NCBI RefSeq assembly: GCF_937980635.1
Contig: NZ_CALJPG010000020.1
Coordinates: 1-64,000 of the forward strand
Direction of reading: 5' to 3'
Origin: an uncultured Campylobacter sp.
GTDB lineage: Bacteria; Campylobacterota; Campylobacteria; Campylobacterales; Campylobacteraceae
DNA length: 64,000 nt
The notes under the pieces are model-generated. The model was not told the DNA's origin. It searched no databases and saw only the letters and a program-made list of their open reading frames with translations. Positions 53,404-62,516 of this stretch are shown here, piece by piece (the stretch's first letter is position 1; each line of letters begins with the position of its first letter). The position numbers and the translations under genes were made by a program.

Positions 53404-54299
53404 GCCTAAAGAACTTTATTGCGGTATTTGACGCGCTCTTTTTAGCGTGCTTATTCGCTTGCGATCTGGGAGCAAAACCGCCGCAAAAGATTGAGCGAGT
53501 AAGTGGAGCTGCGCGCGAAATGTTTAACGTGAGCGATTTTATTCTAAAAAGCAAGAGTGGCGAAAAATATAAAATTTTTATAGCTCGCCAAAAAAATGTC
53601 GCTCGCTACGATAGGGTAGTTTTTATGGTTGATGCGAACGCGCAAGTTGCTATGTTTTTAAACTCTTATGCGCAAATTTACGCAGGTCGAAATAGCGCGA
53701 AAGAAAACGCCGAAACCGGGCCTAAATTAAATAAAACCGTTCTTATAGTAGGCATCGGATACGACAGCCCGCTAGCGTATGATATTAAGCGTCGCACGAG
53801 AGATTTAACGCCCGCGGCGAGCGACGAAGAATATGCAAACGGCGGCGGCGCAGCAGAATTTTACGATTTCGTAAAAGATGAACTATTTCCGCTCGTGGAG
53901 AAAAAATACTCTACGGCAAAAAGCGATAAAATTTACTTCGGACATTCTTTTGGCGGGCTATTCGGGATTTATGCTTTGCTGCGCGACGATGGGATTTTCG
54001 ACGGGTTTTTTATTGCCTCACCTTCGTTGTGGTGGGGCGAATCACAGCTGATCAGAGATGCCCTAGACGAGGGAAAGCTTAGATCAAATTTAAAAGCGAA
54101 ATTTATAATGCTCGTTGCTGGCTCGCGTGAAATACGTAAAGGAAAAACCGATAAAGCGGGAATTTTAAAAGTAGCCGATCTAGCTGAAATTTTAAAAACA
54201 AAGGGGCTTTCTTGCGAGTTTAAGCTCTACGAAGGCGCTTCGCACGGCGAAGTAATCCCATTGGCTTTGCGAGATTTAGCGCTATTTACGCAAAGATAA
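53397..54299 (+). CDS. Exported alpha/beta-hydrolase, siderophore (enterobactin-type) esterase
   Basis: 300 residues of the putative-esterase family (Fes/IroE/Cee relatives). The nucleophile Ser184 is in GHSFGGLFG; ASPSLWWGES and a late SHGEV His are also typical. The N-terminus has a hydrophobic leader; LFAC at about 19-22 could be a lipobox. The gene overlaps the receptor stop by 7 nt. It would hydrolyse the ester bonds of ferric enterobactin or a relative after import to the periplasm and free the iron. Substrate inferred from context. Confidence 0.83.
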   Translation: MVSLKNFIAVFDALFLACLFACDLGAKPPQKIERVSGAAREMFNVSDFILKSKSGEKYKIFIARQKNVARYDRVVFMVDANAQVAMFLNSYAQIYAGRNSAKENAETGPKLNKTVLIVGIGYDSPLAYDIKRRTRDLTPAASDEEYANGGGAAEFYDFVKDELFPLVEKKYSTAKSDKIYFGHSFGGLFGIYALLRDDGIFDGFFIASPSLWWGESQLIRDALDEGKLRSNLKAKFIMLVAGSREIRKGKTDKAGILKVADLAEILKTKGLSCEFKLYEGASHGEVIPLALRDLALFTQR

Positions 54300-54467
54300 T
54301 CTTCTATTTAGCCGGTAAGCTTTAATCTAAACCCGGCTCGTTTATATTTGCAAGCGTAAGACCGAGCGGCGCAGGCTCGCTGATCGCGCCAAAACGCGTC
54401 GCCGGATTTAAGAAATTAAACTTTAAAGCCGTTTTGGCTAGTATCGCGCAAATTTAAAGGAGAGAAA

Positions 54468-54719
54468 ATGCAAAGTTTCAAATGGCAAATTTCAAAGCGG
54501 CTCAAGCAGGCGATGCGAGAGCGAGATATCGATAATCTCACGCTCGTGCGCCGCACGGACGAGCTGTATTCGCGCTCGCACCCGGGTCATGACGAGGATA
54601 TGCGCGCCGAAGTTTACGCGGTTTTGGACGAATACGCGCCCAACGTCGATATCGAAATTTTCGATCTAGTCTGCAGGGTGCTCGGTATCAAAATCGAGCT
54701 AGGCGAGACGCTTGATTGA
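54468..54719 (+). CDS. Small conserved-looking protein, unknown function
   Basis: 83 residues after an AAAGGAGAG ribosome site. The sequence is hydrophilic with mixed charge (KRLKQAMRERDIDNLTLVRRTDELYSRSHPGHDEDM) and a helical C-terminal half (RAEVYAVLDEYAPNVDIEIFDLVCRVLGI). Its regular composition suggests a real gene. No family is recognised, and its neighbours do not suggest a role. Confidence 0.6.
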   Translation: MQSFKWQISKRLKQAMRERDIDNLTLVRRTDELYSRSHPGHDEDMRAEVYAVLDEYAPNVDIEIFDLVCRVLGIKIELGETLD

Positions 54720-54918
54720 GTAGTCGTCGCCGAATTTTACCCGTGCCGCAAGGCTAAATTTAGCGCTACGATAAATCGCAAAATTCTATCTAAAGCCTAG
54801 CTACAGAGCTTGCTTAAGTAAATTTTGCCGCAAAATTTCGCTCAAAATCCGCAAGATTAATATCTATTTTAACTGCAAAGTGCTAAATTTAGCGCTAAAT
54901 TTTAATCCGAGGTAAGCT
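54720..54918. other. Intergenic, nothing identified
   Basis: About 200 nt rich in AAATTT-type hexamers (GCTAAATTTAGCGCTA words recur). The lrgA promoter should be at its right end, but I see no clear -10 box. Confidence 0.4.
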
Positions 54919-55377
54919 TTGAACTACTTAATCCAATTCAGCGTAATTTTAGGGATATCTTTTGTTGCGGAGATTTTGGCGGCGCTCGTGCCTGTGCCGA
55001 TCCCCGCTAGCATCTACGGACTAGTCATTATGCTTTTAGCCCTGATCTTCAAACTCATCAAAGTATCACAGATCAGAGAAACCGTGTCGTTTTTTATGCA
55101 GATTATGCCTGTGATCTTCATCCCGGCGGGTGCTGCGATCATCATCGCAGGCGACGCGCTACGCCAGCATCTTTTCGCAATCATCGCGATTACGGCAGTC
55201 TCTACGGTAGTAGTCATCGGTACAAGCGGCGCGGTAACGCAGATCTTTTATAAAATCGCACTCGCCCGCGTTAAGCGCAGGCTCTACGCAGCCGCACATG
55301 AACAAGACGGCGTGAATACAAAGGGTGTGGATGCGAAGCTGGAGCGCGAAATTTTATCCGGAGACGACAAAAAATGA
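54919..55377 (+). CDS. lrgA: CidA/LrgA-family holin-like membrane protein
   Basis: 152 residues, start TTG at 54919 after GAGGTAAG. Four helices as in the family: FSVILGISFVAEILAALVPVPIPASIYGLVIMLLALIF, FFMQIMPVIFIPAGAAIII, LFAIIAITAVSTVVVIGTSGAVT. The VPVPIPASIYGL turn is diagnostic. It pairs with LrgB through a start-stop overlap (ATGA). The family is linked to control of cell lysis and to pyruvate transport. Confidence 0.88.
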   Translation: MNYLIQFSVILGISFVAEILAALVPVPIPASIYGLVIMLLALIFKLIKVSQIRETVSFFMQIMPVIFIPAGAAIIIAGDALRQHLFAIIAITAVSTVVVIGTSGAVTQIFYKIALARVKRRLYAAAHEQDGVNTKGVDAKLEREILSGDDKK

Positions 55378-56066
55378 GAGAAATTTTAATGAACTCCGCT
55401 TTTTTCGGCGTATTTTTGTGCCTGGGCTCATTTGAGCTGGGACTTTATCTAAAAAAGCGCTTTAAGCTAACTATTTTCAATCCGCTTCTAATCGGTATCG
55501 TGCTTACCGTCTGCGTGCTTTTACTCTTTAAAATTCCATACGAAAAATTTAACGCGAGCGCCTCGCACATTAGCTTTTTCTTAACGCCGATTACCGTCTG
55601 TCTAGCCGTGCCGCTATACGAGCAGCTGGCGCTTTTGCGAAGTAATTTTTTAGCTATTTTTGCAGGACTGATTTCGGGTATGATCGCAGGGCTAGGCAGC
55701 ATCTACGCGATGTCTGTGATATTTGGGCTAAATCACACAATGTATGTCACGCTACTACCAAAATCCGTCACGGCGCCAATCGGTATGGGTATCAGCGAAA
55801 GCTTAGGCGGCATCGTGACACTAACGGTGGCCTGCATCATCGCTACGGGCATCATCGGCAGCGTATTTGGCGAGGCACTACTTAAAATTTTTGGCATAAA
55901 AAAGGCGATGGCAAAAGGTATCGCCCTAGGCTGCGCGAGCCACGCGATGGGAACGGCACGCGCTCTTGAGATCGGTGACGTAGAGGGCGCAATGGCGTCA
56001 TTAGCAATGGCAGTTACGGGACTTCTTACCGTCATCGGTGCCGGTATTTTTGCACATTTCATCTAA
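55374..56066 (+). CDS. lrgB: LrgB-family membrane protein
   Basis: 230 residues with about seven helices and the family motifs NPLLIGI, FLTPITVCLAVPLYEQ, LLPKSVTAPIGMGISESLGG and GIALGCASHAMGTARA. Works with LrgA; 4-nt overlap. The next gene, a cytidylate-kinase-like protein, begins 9 nt later, apparently in the same transcript. Confidence 0.9.
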   Translation: MREILMNSAFFGVFLCLGSFELGLYLKKRFKLTIFNPLLIGIVLTVCVLLLFKIPYEKFNASASHISFFLTPITVCLAVPLYEQLALLRSNFLAIFAGLISGMIAGLGSIYAMSVIFGLNHTMYVTLLPKSVTAPIGMGISESLGGIVTLTVACIIATGIIGSVFGEALLKIFGIKKAMAKGIALGCASHAMGTARALEIGDVEGAMASLAMAVTGLLTVIGAGIFAHFI

Positions 56067-56075
56067 GGAGAAAAT

Positions 56076-56642
56076 ATGATAATCTCGATCGCTAGACAAA
56101 CGGGCGCAGGCGGGCGCGAAACCGCGCGCAAACTAGCCGAGCGCTTAGGCTACACCTATCTAGCTAAAGCGGATCTGCTCCGCAAAGCAGACGAGCTTGG
56201 CTGCTTCGAGCAGATGTATGAGTTCTACAACGAAATGCCCGTAAATACGCTACTTCAGGCAATATCGCACAACGAGCTAGCCAATGAGCAAAAGCGCGAT
56301 CGCATCGTAGCAATCTACGAAAAGATCGTCTCGGGCGGCAACGTTATAGTGCTTGGACGCTGCGCCGGGTTTTTCTTGCGCGGACATCCGGATCTGCTGA
56401 CGGTATTTCTACGTGCGAGTGATGAGTTTAAGCTTGCCAGATTAGAAAAAGAGGGCCATACTGACGCGCGCGAGTATATGGAAAACAGCGACGCGGGCAG
56501 GATGAGCTTTCATCAATACTACACCAACCAAGTCTGGGGCGCGTCCGCAAACTACAATATCTGCATCGACACATCGTATTGCGGCATAGATAATGCGGTA
56601 AATATCATCGAGTATCTAGTCAAACATCACATTGAAAAGTGA
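56076..56642 (+). CDS. Cytidylate-kinase-like protein
   Basis: 188 residues of the CK-like P-loop family: MIISIARQTGAGGRETARKLAERLGY (the usual GSGG-type loop reads GAGG here), KADLLRKADELG, VIVLGRCAGFFLRGHPDLLTVFLRA, YYTNQVWGASANYNICIDTSYCGID. The nucleotide acceptor is not established for this family. Coupled to lrgAB by a 9-nt gap and AAGGAG ribosome site; a long hairpin follows 20 nt after the stop. Confidence 0.85.
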   Translation: MIISIARQTGAGGRETARKLAERLGYTYLAKADLLRKADELGCFEQMYEFYNEMPVNTLLQAISHNELANEQKRDRIVAIYEKIVSGGNVIVLGRCAGFFLRGHPDLLTVFLRASDEFKLARLEKEGHTDAREYMENSDAGRMSFHQYYTNQVWGASANYNICIDTSYCGIDNAVNIIEYLVKHHIEK

Positions 56643-56662
56643 TTTGCGCCTAAGAGCATAAA

Positions 56663-56696
56663 AGTGGAATTTATCTTTTCGAAGATGAATTCCACT
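56663..56696 (+). terminator. 15-bp hairpin with TTCG tetraloop after the lrgAB operon
   Basis: Arms 56663-56677 (AGTGGAATTTATCTT) and 56682-56696 pair along their full length with one G-U, closed by TTCG (56678-56681), an exceptionally stable RNA loop. No U-run follows, so it may act as a Rho-dependent block, an RNA stabiliser or a two-way terminator. Confidence 0.55.
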
Positions 56697-56903
56697 TGAT
56701 CTCGCAAACCCGCCCTATTTCTATCGTAATTTAAAATTTACATCTCTTTCAGCTTGAATTCCATTTATAAATGACGCATTTAGCTGTATTATAAAGTCTC
56801 TCGTTCAATGCGACATTAAATTCTAAACCGCGCCTACTCACCGAAAATCAGCAAAATTTAGCTAAAATTTGACGAAATTTAAATCCAAATTTAAGGAGAT
56901 AAA

Positions 56904-58298
56904 ATGCAAAGCAAAGCCCATCTATGCCCAAAATGCAGCGAAAACACGATCTATTTTGACGGCATCTGCCACTCATGCAGCCAAAAGCAGAGGCGAGAGG
57001 AGATTTTAAACCTAAGCGCGGACGAAGTGGAGGCGATGATCCTAAAAATTGCGGAGTGAATCGATGAGATCGAAAAATGGGATGAGATTTACAACGATTT
57101 TTGGGCGCTTTTTAGCCTGTTAGGTATCCACGATCCAAGGATCGCGCGAGCCGCTGCCGCGGCGGAGATATACTGCCCGCCGGAGCTTTACTTCTGCGCG
57201 CCTAAGGACGTGAGAGATGCGCTCGTCCGCAAGCTCGCCTCGCTACAAGACAATGCCAAAAACACTCTAAACGACCTACTGTGCGCGCTTGCGTGGCAGG
57301 GCGACGAGCAGACGACGCGGCTTTTTTACGAGCTGTATCAAAACCCGAAGCCGTGGCGCCAAAAGCTCTACGCAGGCACTGAAATTTACGCGCAAATTGG
57401 CGGCTGGAGCTTTGATCGGATGGGCGAGCGCAAATCGCTCGTTTTTGATAAGTGTCTCGCCGCGGTGCGCGTAAAAGATGGCGCGGAGAAAAACGGCGAG
57501 CGCACTAGCGGGCGCGGAGATGAAAGCGCGAGCGAAATTTTAAATTTCAAAGGCGGCGCGAGCGGCGCAAATTCCGAACAAAGTGCGCAAAAAGACGCGA
57601 GCAAAACTTCAAATTTACACGCGGGCGCGCAGAGTACTCACACGAGCATGGACGAAAACGCGAGCTTGCGGAACGAGCGCGTAAATTTCAAATCAGACGC
57701 GCAAAAAGACGCTGGCAGCGGTTTAAATTTAAGCGAAAATGCAAAGGACACCCACTGCGAAGGCACAAACCAAAACGCGGATGAGCCCGTACGTATCGGC
57801 AGGCCTACGGGGCAAAGGTGCGAGTTTTGCGGCTGCGAGATGCTTGATATGCTCCGCCTTAAGGCCGATGAGCCGCGGCTTGCGTTTCTTAATTTAAAGC
57901 ACGACGCGATCTTTCGCTGCTGCCCGACCTGCGTCGGCTCGGTAATGTATTTTTGCAAATGCGGCGCGGACGGCGAGCCGCAGATGCGCTGCGAGGGCGA
58001 AGGGATGGAGAAGAGCTACTTTTCGCAGCAGGATATGACGCGGCTGAGCGGTATGAAATTTAAGCTAGGCGGCGAAGTTTCGCCATTTTACGGCTGCTTT
58101 AGCGAGCTTGACGTGACCGTGGGAGGCTATCCGCAGTGGGTGCAGGACGCCGCGTATCTGAGCTGCCCTAGCTGCGGCGGGACGATGAAGCATCTAGCGC
58201 AGATCCCATTTGGCGAGCTGGTGCAGGGCGAGGGGGTCATATATGTGCAAATTTGCGAGAAATGCGAGATTTTGGGCGGTTGCTTTCAGTGCACGTGA
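56904..58298 (+). pseudogene. Zinc-ribbon protein with DUF1963-like end, interrupted by in-frame TGA
   Basis: The ATG at 56904 (after AAGGAGA) opens a zinc-ribbon N-terminus with CPKC and CHSC. A TGA at 57057-57059 interrupts it after 51 codons. The same frame continues immediately with protein-like sequence (IDEIEKWDEIYNDFWALF) through 58298. The later part has further cysteine pairs (CEFCGCEM, CPTCVGSVMYFCKCG, CPSCGG) and GGYPQWVQDA...MKHLAQIPFGE, recalling DUF1963/YwqG proteins. A low-complexity block (nt about 57480-57800) splits it. Full length would be about 464 residues. The downstream part could start at 57210 (GTG) without a ribosome site. Nonsense mutation is most likely; recoding or sequence error are alternatives. 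Confidence 0.65.
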
Positions 58299-58348
58299 GG
58301 CAAATTAATTAGCTATAATGCAAGCAAAATTTGATTTAAGGAGAAAAA

Positions 58349-59407
58349 ATGGGGCTATTCGGTTTGAGCAAAAAGGCTGAAAAGGCGCAGGAGCCGAGCA
58401 CATTCGCGGACAGAGTGGATAAATTTTGGGCGGAATTTAGCGGCGTGATAGATGAGATCAAGGCCGATCTGGCGGCGGAAGAGTTTGAAAAGGCGATGCA
58501 TAAGACCGACGAGAAGCTTCGCATCTGCCTTGCCGAGCCCTATTTTATGACGGGGCTTGCGGGCGATAAGCTCGATCTAGTGCTAACTCCCGAGGGTATG
58601 AGACATCGCCTATTTTGGCTAAATTTTATCAAAAACGCTATGCCCAAGCAGCTCGAGGGCAGAATGCTCTGCACGCTCGGAAAGCCGCGTGCGCCGCGAG
58701 GTATCGGCGGGCTTGAGATGTACGACACGCGCGTAAGCGCCGAGGAGTCGATGATCTACGCGCAGTTTAACGAAAGCGACGTGGATATTAAAATTTACAA
58801 CGAAAACCTAGCGGCTCTGCTTGCGCAGGACGAGAGTAAGGCGGGCAATCTGAGCTTCATCCTGCTTGATAATATCATCGGCGAGACGACGGTCATTAAC
58901 ACCTTGGGCATGCTTGAAGTGCTAGGTGCGCCGCAGGAAAACGGCGTGCCGTTAAGCGAATTTGCCGATCTGATCGATGAGAAATTCGGCGAAAAAGCTG
59001 CGCGCGAACCGCTAAAGAATTTTTTCAGTTACAAGATGGAGCCCCGCGGAAGCGAGGTGCGCGAGGACGTGATCGTGGGCACCACCTGCCTGCGAAATCT
59101 CATAGGCGAGTACCTAGGCGGCAAGCGCGACATCTATAACGAAGCCTTCGAGCTCGGCATCAAATTTTGCTTTCTTAGCATTAATAACGGCGGCGACATG
59201 CAGGCGGGCTTTGATCTGCGAAACAAGATCGAGGACGAGGAGTTGGAGAGCTGCAGCTCGTTTTTGGAGATAATCGGCGGCGCAACCGGGCAGAAGCGCG
59301 CATACATCGATCTCATCTGCTATGACGAGGAAAGGCTGAAAGAAAAAGTAAGCGAGCTTTACAAAAAATATGGCGCGAATATACAAATCCACGACTTTAA
59401 GCGGTAG
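58349..59407 (+). CDS. Cytosolic protein of unknown function (352 residues)
   Basis: An AAGGAG ribosome site precedes the ATG. No signal peptide or membrane segment; globular, acidic, with FADRVDKFWAEFSGVIDEIKADLAAEEFEKAMHKTDEKL at the start and INNGGDMQAGFDLRNKIEDEELESCSSFLEIIGGATGQKRAYIDLICYDEERL near the end. It begins 50 nt after the interrupted zinc-ribbon gene, so they may be co-transcribed. No family recognised. Confidence 0.7.
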   Translation: MGLFGLSKKAEKAQEPSTFADRVDKFWAEFSGVIDEIKADLAAEEFEKAMHKTDEKLRICLAEPYFMTGLAGDKLDLVLTPEGMRHRLFWLNFIKNAMPKQLEGRMLCTLGKPRAPRGIGGLEMYDTRVSAEESMIYAQFNESDVDIKIYNENLAALLAQDESKAGNLSFILLDNIIGETTVINTLGMLEVLGAPQENGVPLSEFADLIDEKFGEKAAREPLKNFFSYKMEPRGSEVREDVIVGTTCLRNLIGEYLGGKRDIYNEAFELGIKFCFLSINNGGDMQAGFDLRNKIEDEELESCSSFLEIIGGATGQKRAYIDLICYDEERLKEKVSELYKKYGANIQIHDFKR

Positions 59408-59697
59408 CGGCATCTGTTTTGCGGCAGATAAATTTGAAATTTTGCGCCATCGCGGAAAATAAATTTAAAATTTACCGCGCCGCACGCTTTTCGTTCGATT
59501 TTACCATTTCGCCGACACGCGGTAAAATTGAGCGAGCCGTGAGCTTGCGATATAAATTTTTGGCGATTTATCAGCAAATCTGGATTAAATTTGTGAGGTT
59601 CGCAGTGTGAATTTACGATGATAAAATTTTGCTTCGGTTTCGGCGCAAAGCGCACCGATTAAGAAACTTAGGGAAGATAAAATTTTAAGGGACGAAC
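59408..59697. other. Intergenic, RAATTY-rich, nothing identified
   Basis: About 290 nt. AAATTTAAAATTT-type words and GC-rich stretches alternate. No gene or clear promoter seen. Confidence 0.45.
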
Positions 59698-60459
59698 ATG
59701 AAAATTATCTCGAAATTTAAAGATAATTACGATTTTATGGTGTCAAAATATGGGACTGACGAGACTTTAGTCTATGACCGCAGAAACTCTACTCTAGTCG
59801 ATGCGGACGAGCTATGGAGGCTTGACGAGGGCGATAAAAAGGTCTTTGAAAGGAAGCTTAGCGGGTACCGTTTTATCGGCGGTAAATTTATAAACTGGAG
59901 CAAAACGGACGTAAATAAGCTGCCGCGCCTGCTTCACTCCGCAATTTTCATCGGCAAAAATTTAGTCCATATTTTCGCCTCTCAGGATAAAATTTATACA
60001 AGCCTAGAATTTGACGAGACGGAGCTAAGAAGGCAGTATTGGGAAGACAGAACTTTGAGCTTTAGCGATGGATTTCGCGCCCATATCGTCTCGTGGCTAG
60101 GCAAGGTCGGCGAGCAGGCTACGCGCGAGGAAATTTTGCAGCTCGTGGCGCCCAAAAGCGAGCGCAAAACGACGCTAAAAAATATTGTTCGCGACGATAA
60201 AATTATAAGCAAAGATGAAATTTTGAGCGCCCCAATCGTATTTTTTAAGCTCACACAGGACATTCACACCGCAGCGATAAATCCACAGCTTAACGCGATG
60301 AGGTTTTATCTGAACGCCGATTTCGTCTGGCAAAGCTTAGTCGAGTTTTTATCCGCCAAAAAGGACGCCTCTGCCCCGGCAGGCACTATACCAAATGATA
60401 TAAAAATCGCTAGCAAGGGCTTTGACGTAAAGCGCTCATTTCGCCCAAAAATGAAATAA
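59698..60459 (+). CDS. Protein of unknown function (253 residues)
   Basis: An AAGGGA ribosome site precedes the ATG. Globular, no leader. It opens MKIISKFKDNYDFMVSKYG, a start I associate with a group of small bacterial proteins of unknown function. A proline-containing middle (KLPRLLHSAIFIGKNLVHIFAS) and an AINPQLNAMRFYLNADFVWQSLVEFLS segment follow. Function not inferred. Confidence 0.7.
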   Translation: MKIISKFKDNYDFMVSKYGTDETLVYDRRNSTLVDADELWRLDEGDKKVFERKLSGYRFIGGKFINWSKTDVNKLPRLLHSAIFIGKNLVHIFASQDKIYTSLEFDETELRRQYWEDRTLSFSDGFRAHIVSWLGKVGEQATREEILQLVAPKSERKTTLKNIVRDDKIISKDEILSAPIVFFKLTQDIHTAAINPQLNAMRFYLNADFVWQSLVEFLSAKKDASAPAGTIPNDIKIASKGFDVKRSFRPKMK

Positions 60460-60756
60460 CTCGGCTCGCGCAGCAAATAATCCGTACAATCGTCGCTAGA
60501 ATTTATCCTGCTTTACTTCGCTGTTTTGACGCGCCTCATAAATAGAGCGAAATTTTATAAATTTTTATAAGTTTCGACGAGCAAGCGCATGAAAGTTTAG
60601 GCGCAAAATAAAACGCGGATGAAATTCTGCAAAAGCTCTTTCGCAAAATTTTAAAAGAATTAAAATATTTCTTTGAGGAAATTTAGAATTCTGCATAAGG
60701 CAAATTTACAAAAATCTCGTGAAAAATATGGAATTTCGTGAAAATTCCGCAAAATT
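60460..60756. other. Intergenic between convergent genes, nothing identified
   Basis: About 300 nt between two convergent genes. A palindromic GCAAAATTTTAAAATTTTACC stretch overlaps the folP end. I see no strong GC-rich terminator hairpin. Confidence 0.4.
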
Positions 60757-61899
60757 TTAAAATTTTACCGCAGCAGCATCCATCGCGCGCATTAGCCGCA
60801 GCATCTGAACGTGTTCGAAAACATCGTGCGTGCGGATGATCGCAGCGCCGTTTAAAGCGGCGATCTGGTGCAGATACAGCGAACCTGCGAGCCTATCCGC
60901 GACCGCAGAGGGGCTATAAAAATCGATAACGCTCTTTCTGCTCGCGCCTACAAGCAGCGGGCAGCCGAAGTGCAAGAAATGCTGCAAATTTTTAATCAGC
61001 ACCAAATTTTGCTCGGCGGTCTTGCCAAAGCCGATGCCCACGTCAAGGATGATCTTTTTAAGCCCTGCGCTTTGCAGCTGCTGCAAATTCTGCGCAAAAA
61101 ACTCATCAATCTCGCCCATCAGATCGTCATATTTGGGCGCAAGCTGCATATTTTGCGGCTTTCCTTGCATGTGCATCAGCACGTAAGCGGCGTCGTAGCG
61201 GAGCGCAAGCGGAGCAAGAGTAAGGTTTGCGCTTATATCGTTGATGATGCTAAAGCCCCGATCTAGCGCAAATTCCAAACAATACTCATCGAAGCTATCG
61301 AGGCTAAATTTAGCCTTTTCGTGCAGACGCAGGCGATAAATTTCGTTCACGATGTCCTTTATGCGCGCAAACTCCTCATCTCTGCCGCAGTACTGGCTGC
61401 CCGGGCGCGAGCTCACGCCGCCGATATCGATAATAGCGGCGCCCTGCTCGATCATCTTTTCGATCTTGCAGATCGCCTCTTTTAAGCTTGCCGCGCGGCT
61501 TGCGGGGTTGAAGCTATCGGAGTTGATATTGACGACGCCCATTATTTCGCAGCTTTGCGGCTTAGCAAATTTCTCGCTTAGAAATTTCGCGAGCTCTTTT
61601 AGCCCAAAATCCTGCAGCGCTTCCTTCTGCGCTAAAGCCTCAATCTGGCGGTCATTTGCGATCAAAACCGCGTCCGTACCTTCGCGCCCTAGGATCACCC
61701 CTTCGTTGCACGCAAGCTCGGCGCCGATACTAAGGGCATCCTGTTTTAAAATATTCGCCGCTGGTGCGCGCAGATCTTTTAGATAGAAAAAGTTTAGGTG
61801 CGATTTTTTCTGCATTATCGCCCGCCCCGCATTTCGCACGCCGATACGCTCGCAAATCAGCGCAAAATCGACTTCGTTTGAAATTTTATAAATTTTCAT
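60757..61899 (-). CDS. folP: Dihydropteroate synthase with N-terminal extension
   Basis: 380 residues. The TIM-barrel domain starts near residue 118: MGVVNINSDSFNPASR, IIDIGGVSSRPGS, INDISANLTLAPLA, AYVLMHMQGKPQNM, LKKIILDVGIGFGKTAEQNLVLIKNL, LLVGASRKSVI. It joins p-aminobenzoate to the pterin in folate synthesis and is the sulfonamide target. The first 115 residues are an extra domain common to Campylobacter and Helicobacter FolP as far as I know. It overlaps holB by 4 nt. Confidence 0.93.
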   Translation of the reverse strand: MKIYKISNEVDFALICERIGVRNAGRAIMQKKSHLNFFYLKDLRAPAANILKQDALSIGAELACNEGVILGREGTDAVLIANDRQIEALAQKEALQDFGLKELAKFLSEKFAKPQSCEIMGVVNINSDSFNPASRAASLKEAICKIEKMIEQGAAIIDIGGVSSRPGSQYCGRDEEFARIKDIVNEIYRLRLHEKAKFSLDSFDEYCLEFALDRGFSIINDISANLTLAPLALRYDAAYVLMHMQGKPQNMQLAPKYDDLMGEIDEFFAQNLQQLQSAGLKKIILDVGIGFGKTAEQNLVLIKNLQHFLHFGCPLLVGASRKSVIDFYSPSAVADRLAGSLYLHQIAALNGAAIIRTHDVFEHVQMLRLMRAMDAAAVKF

Positions 61900-62516
61900 C
61901 TTTTCTCCTCGATCATCAACAGTAACGGAGTAAGCACGGCGTGGGCTTTGGCGTTATGCTCGGCGAGGTAACTCAAGCGGTCAATGCGCTGCAATTCATC
62001 GCCGCTTAGACTGATGCCTGCTTCGAAGCACTCTAGCGCGATCTCGCCGATAAGCGCTTTTAGCGCCGTCTTATCCAGCTCGCCCTTACGCTCCAGCGCG
62101 ATCTGCGCGTCGATAAACTCCACCGCTTCCTTTAGGCTGAGCCTAGCTAAGTTTAGCCCGGTGCGGTATCTGGGCTTTCGTACGCAGAGGTTTTGCACGA
62201 TCAGGCGCGAGCGGATAGTAGGCAGCAGGGCGTTGATGAAGGGGGTGATCAGGAAAAACACTGTATTTTTAGGCGGCTCCTCTAAAATTTTAAGCAGGGC
62301 GTTTTGCGCCTCCTCGCCGAATTTCGTAGCGGCGATGACGATGATTTTATCCTCGCGCTCGGCGACGTAGGCTTCGTCAATGATCTTTCGCGCCTCGTCG
62401 ATCTTAAGCTCAACGCTTTCGAAAAACCTTAAATTTTTGCGCGGAATTTCAGCTAAAATTTTATCTTTAAAGCCCTCATAATCGTTCGTTAAAACGATTT
62501 GATTTATGATTTTCAA
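61896..62516 (-). CDS. holB: DNA polymerase III delta-prime subunit
   Basis: 206 residues, a shortened clamp-loader protein: KIIVIAATKFGEEAQNALLKILEEPPKNTVFFLITPFINALLPTIRSR matches the SRC-type segment of delta-prime. No P-loop, as expected of a short Campylobacterota HolB. It helps load the sliding clamp. Its place between hobA and folP is the conserved order in Campylobacter. Confidence 0.88.
   Translation of the reverse strand: MKIINQIVLTNDYEGFKDKILAEIPRKNLRFFESVELKIDEARKIIDEAYVAEREDKIIVIAATKFGEEAQNALLKILEEPPKNTVFFLITPFINALLPTIRSRLIVQNLCVRKPRYRTGLNLARLSLKEAVEFIDAQIALERKGELDKTALKALIGEIALECFEAGISLSGDELQRIDRLSYLAEHNAKAHAVLTPLLLMIEEKR

Noticed and set aside
54309..54345. Terminator after the siderophore esterase
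   Set aside because: The short GCCGG/CCGGC stem has a long loop and only a weak T-run, too poor to call.
57057..57100. Selenocysteine insertion at the in-frame TGA
   Set aside because: The only hairpin is small and sits directly after the codon; the protein is not a known selenoprotein type. Kept as a low-probability alternative.
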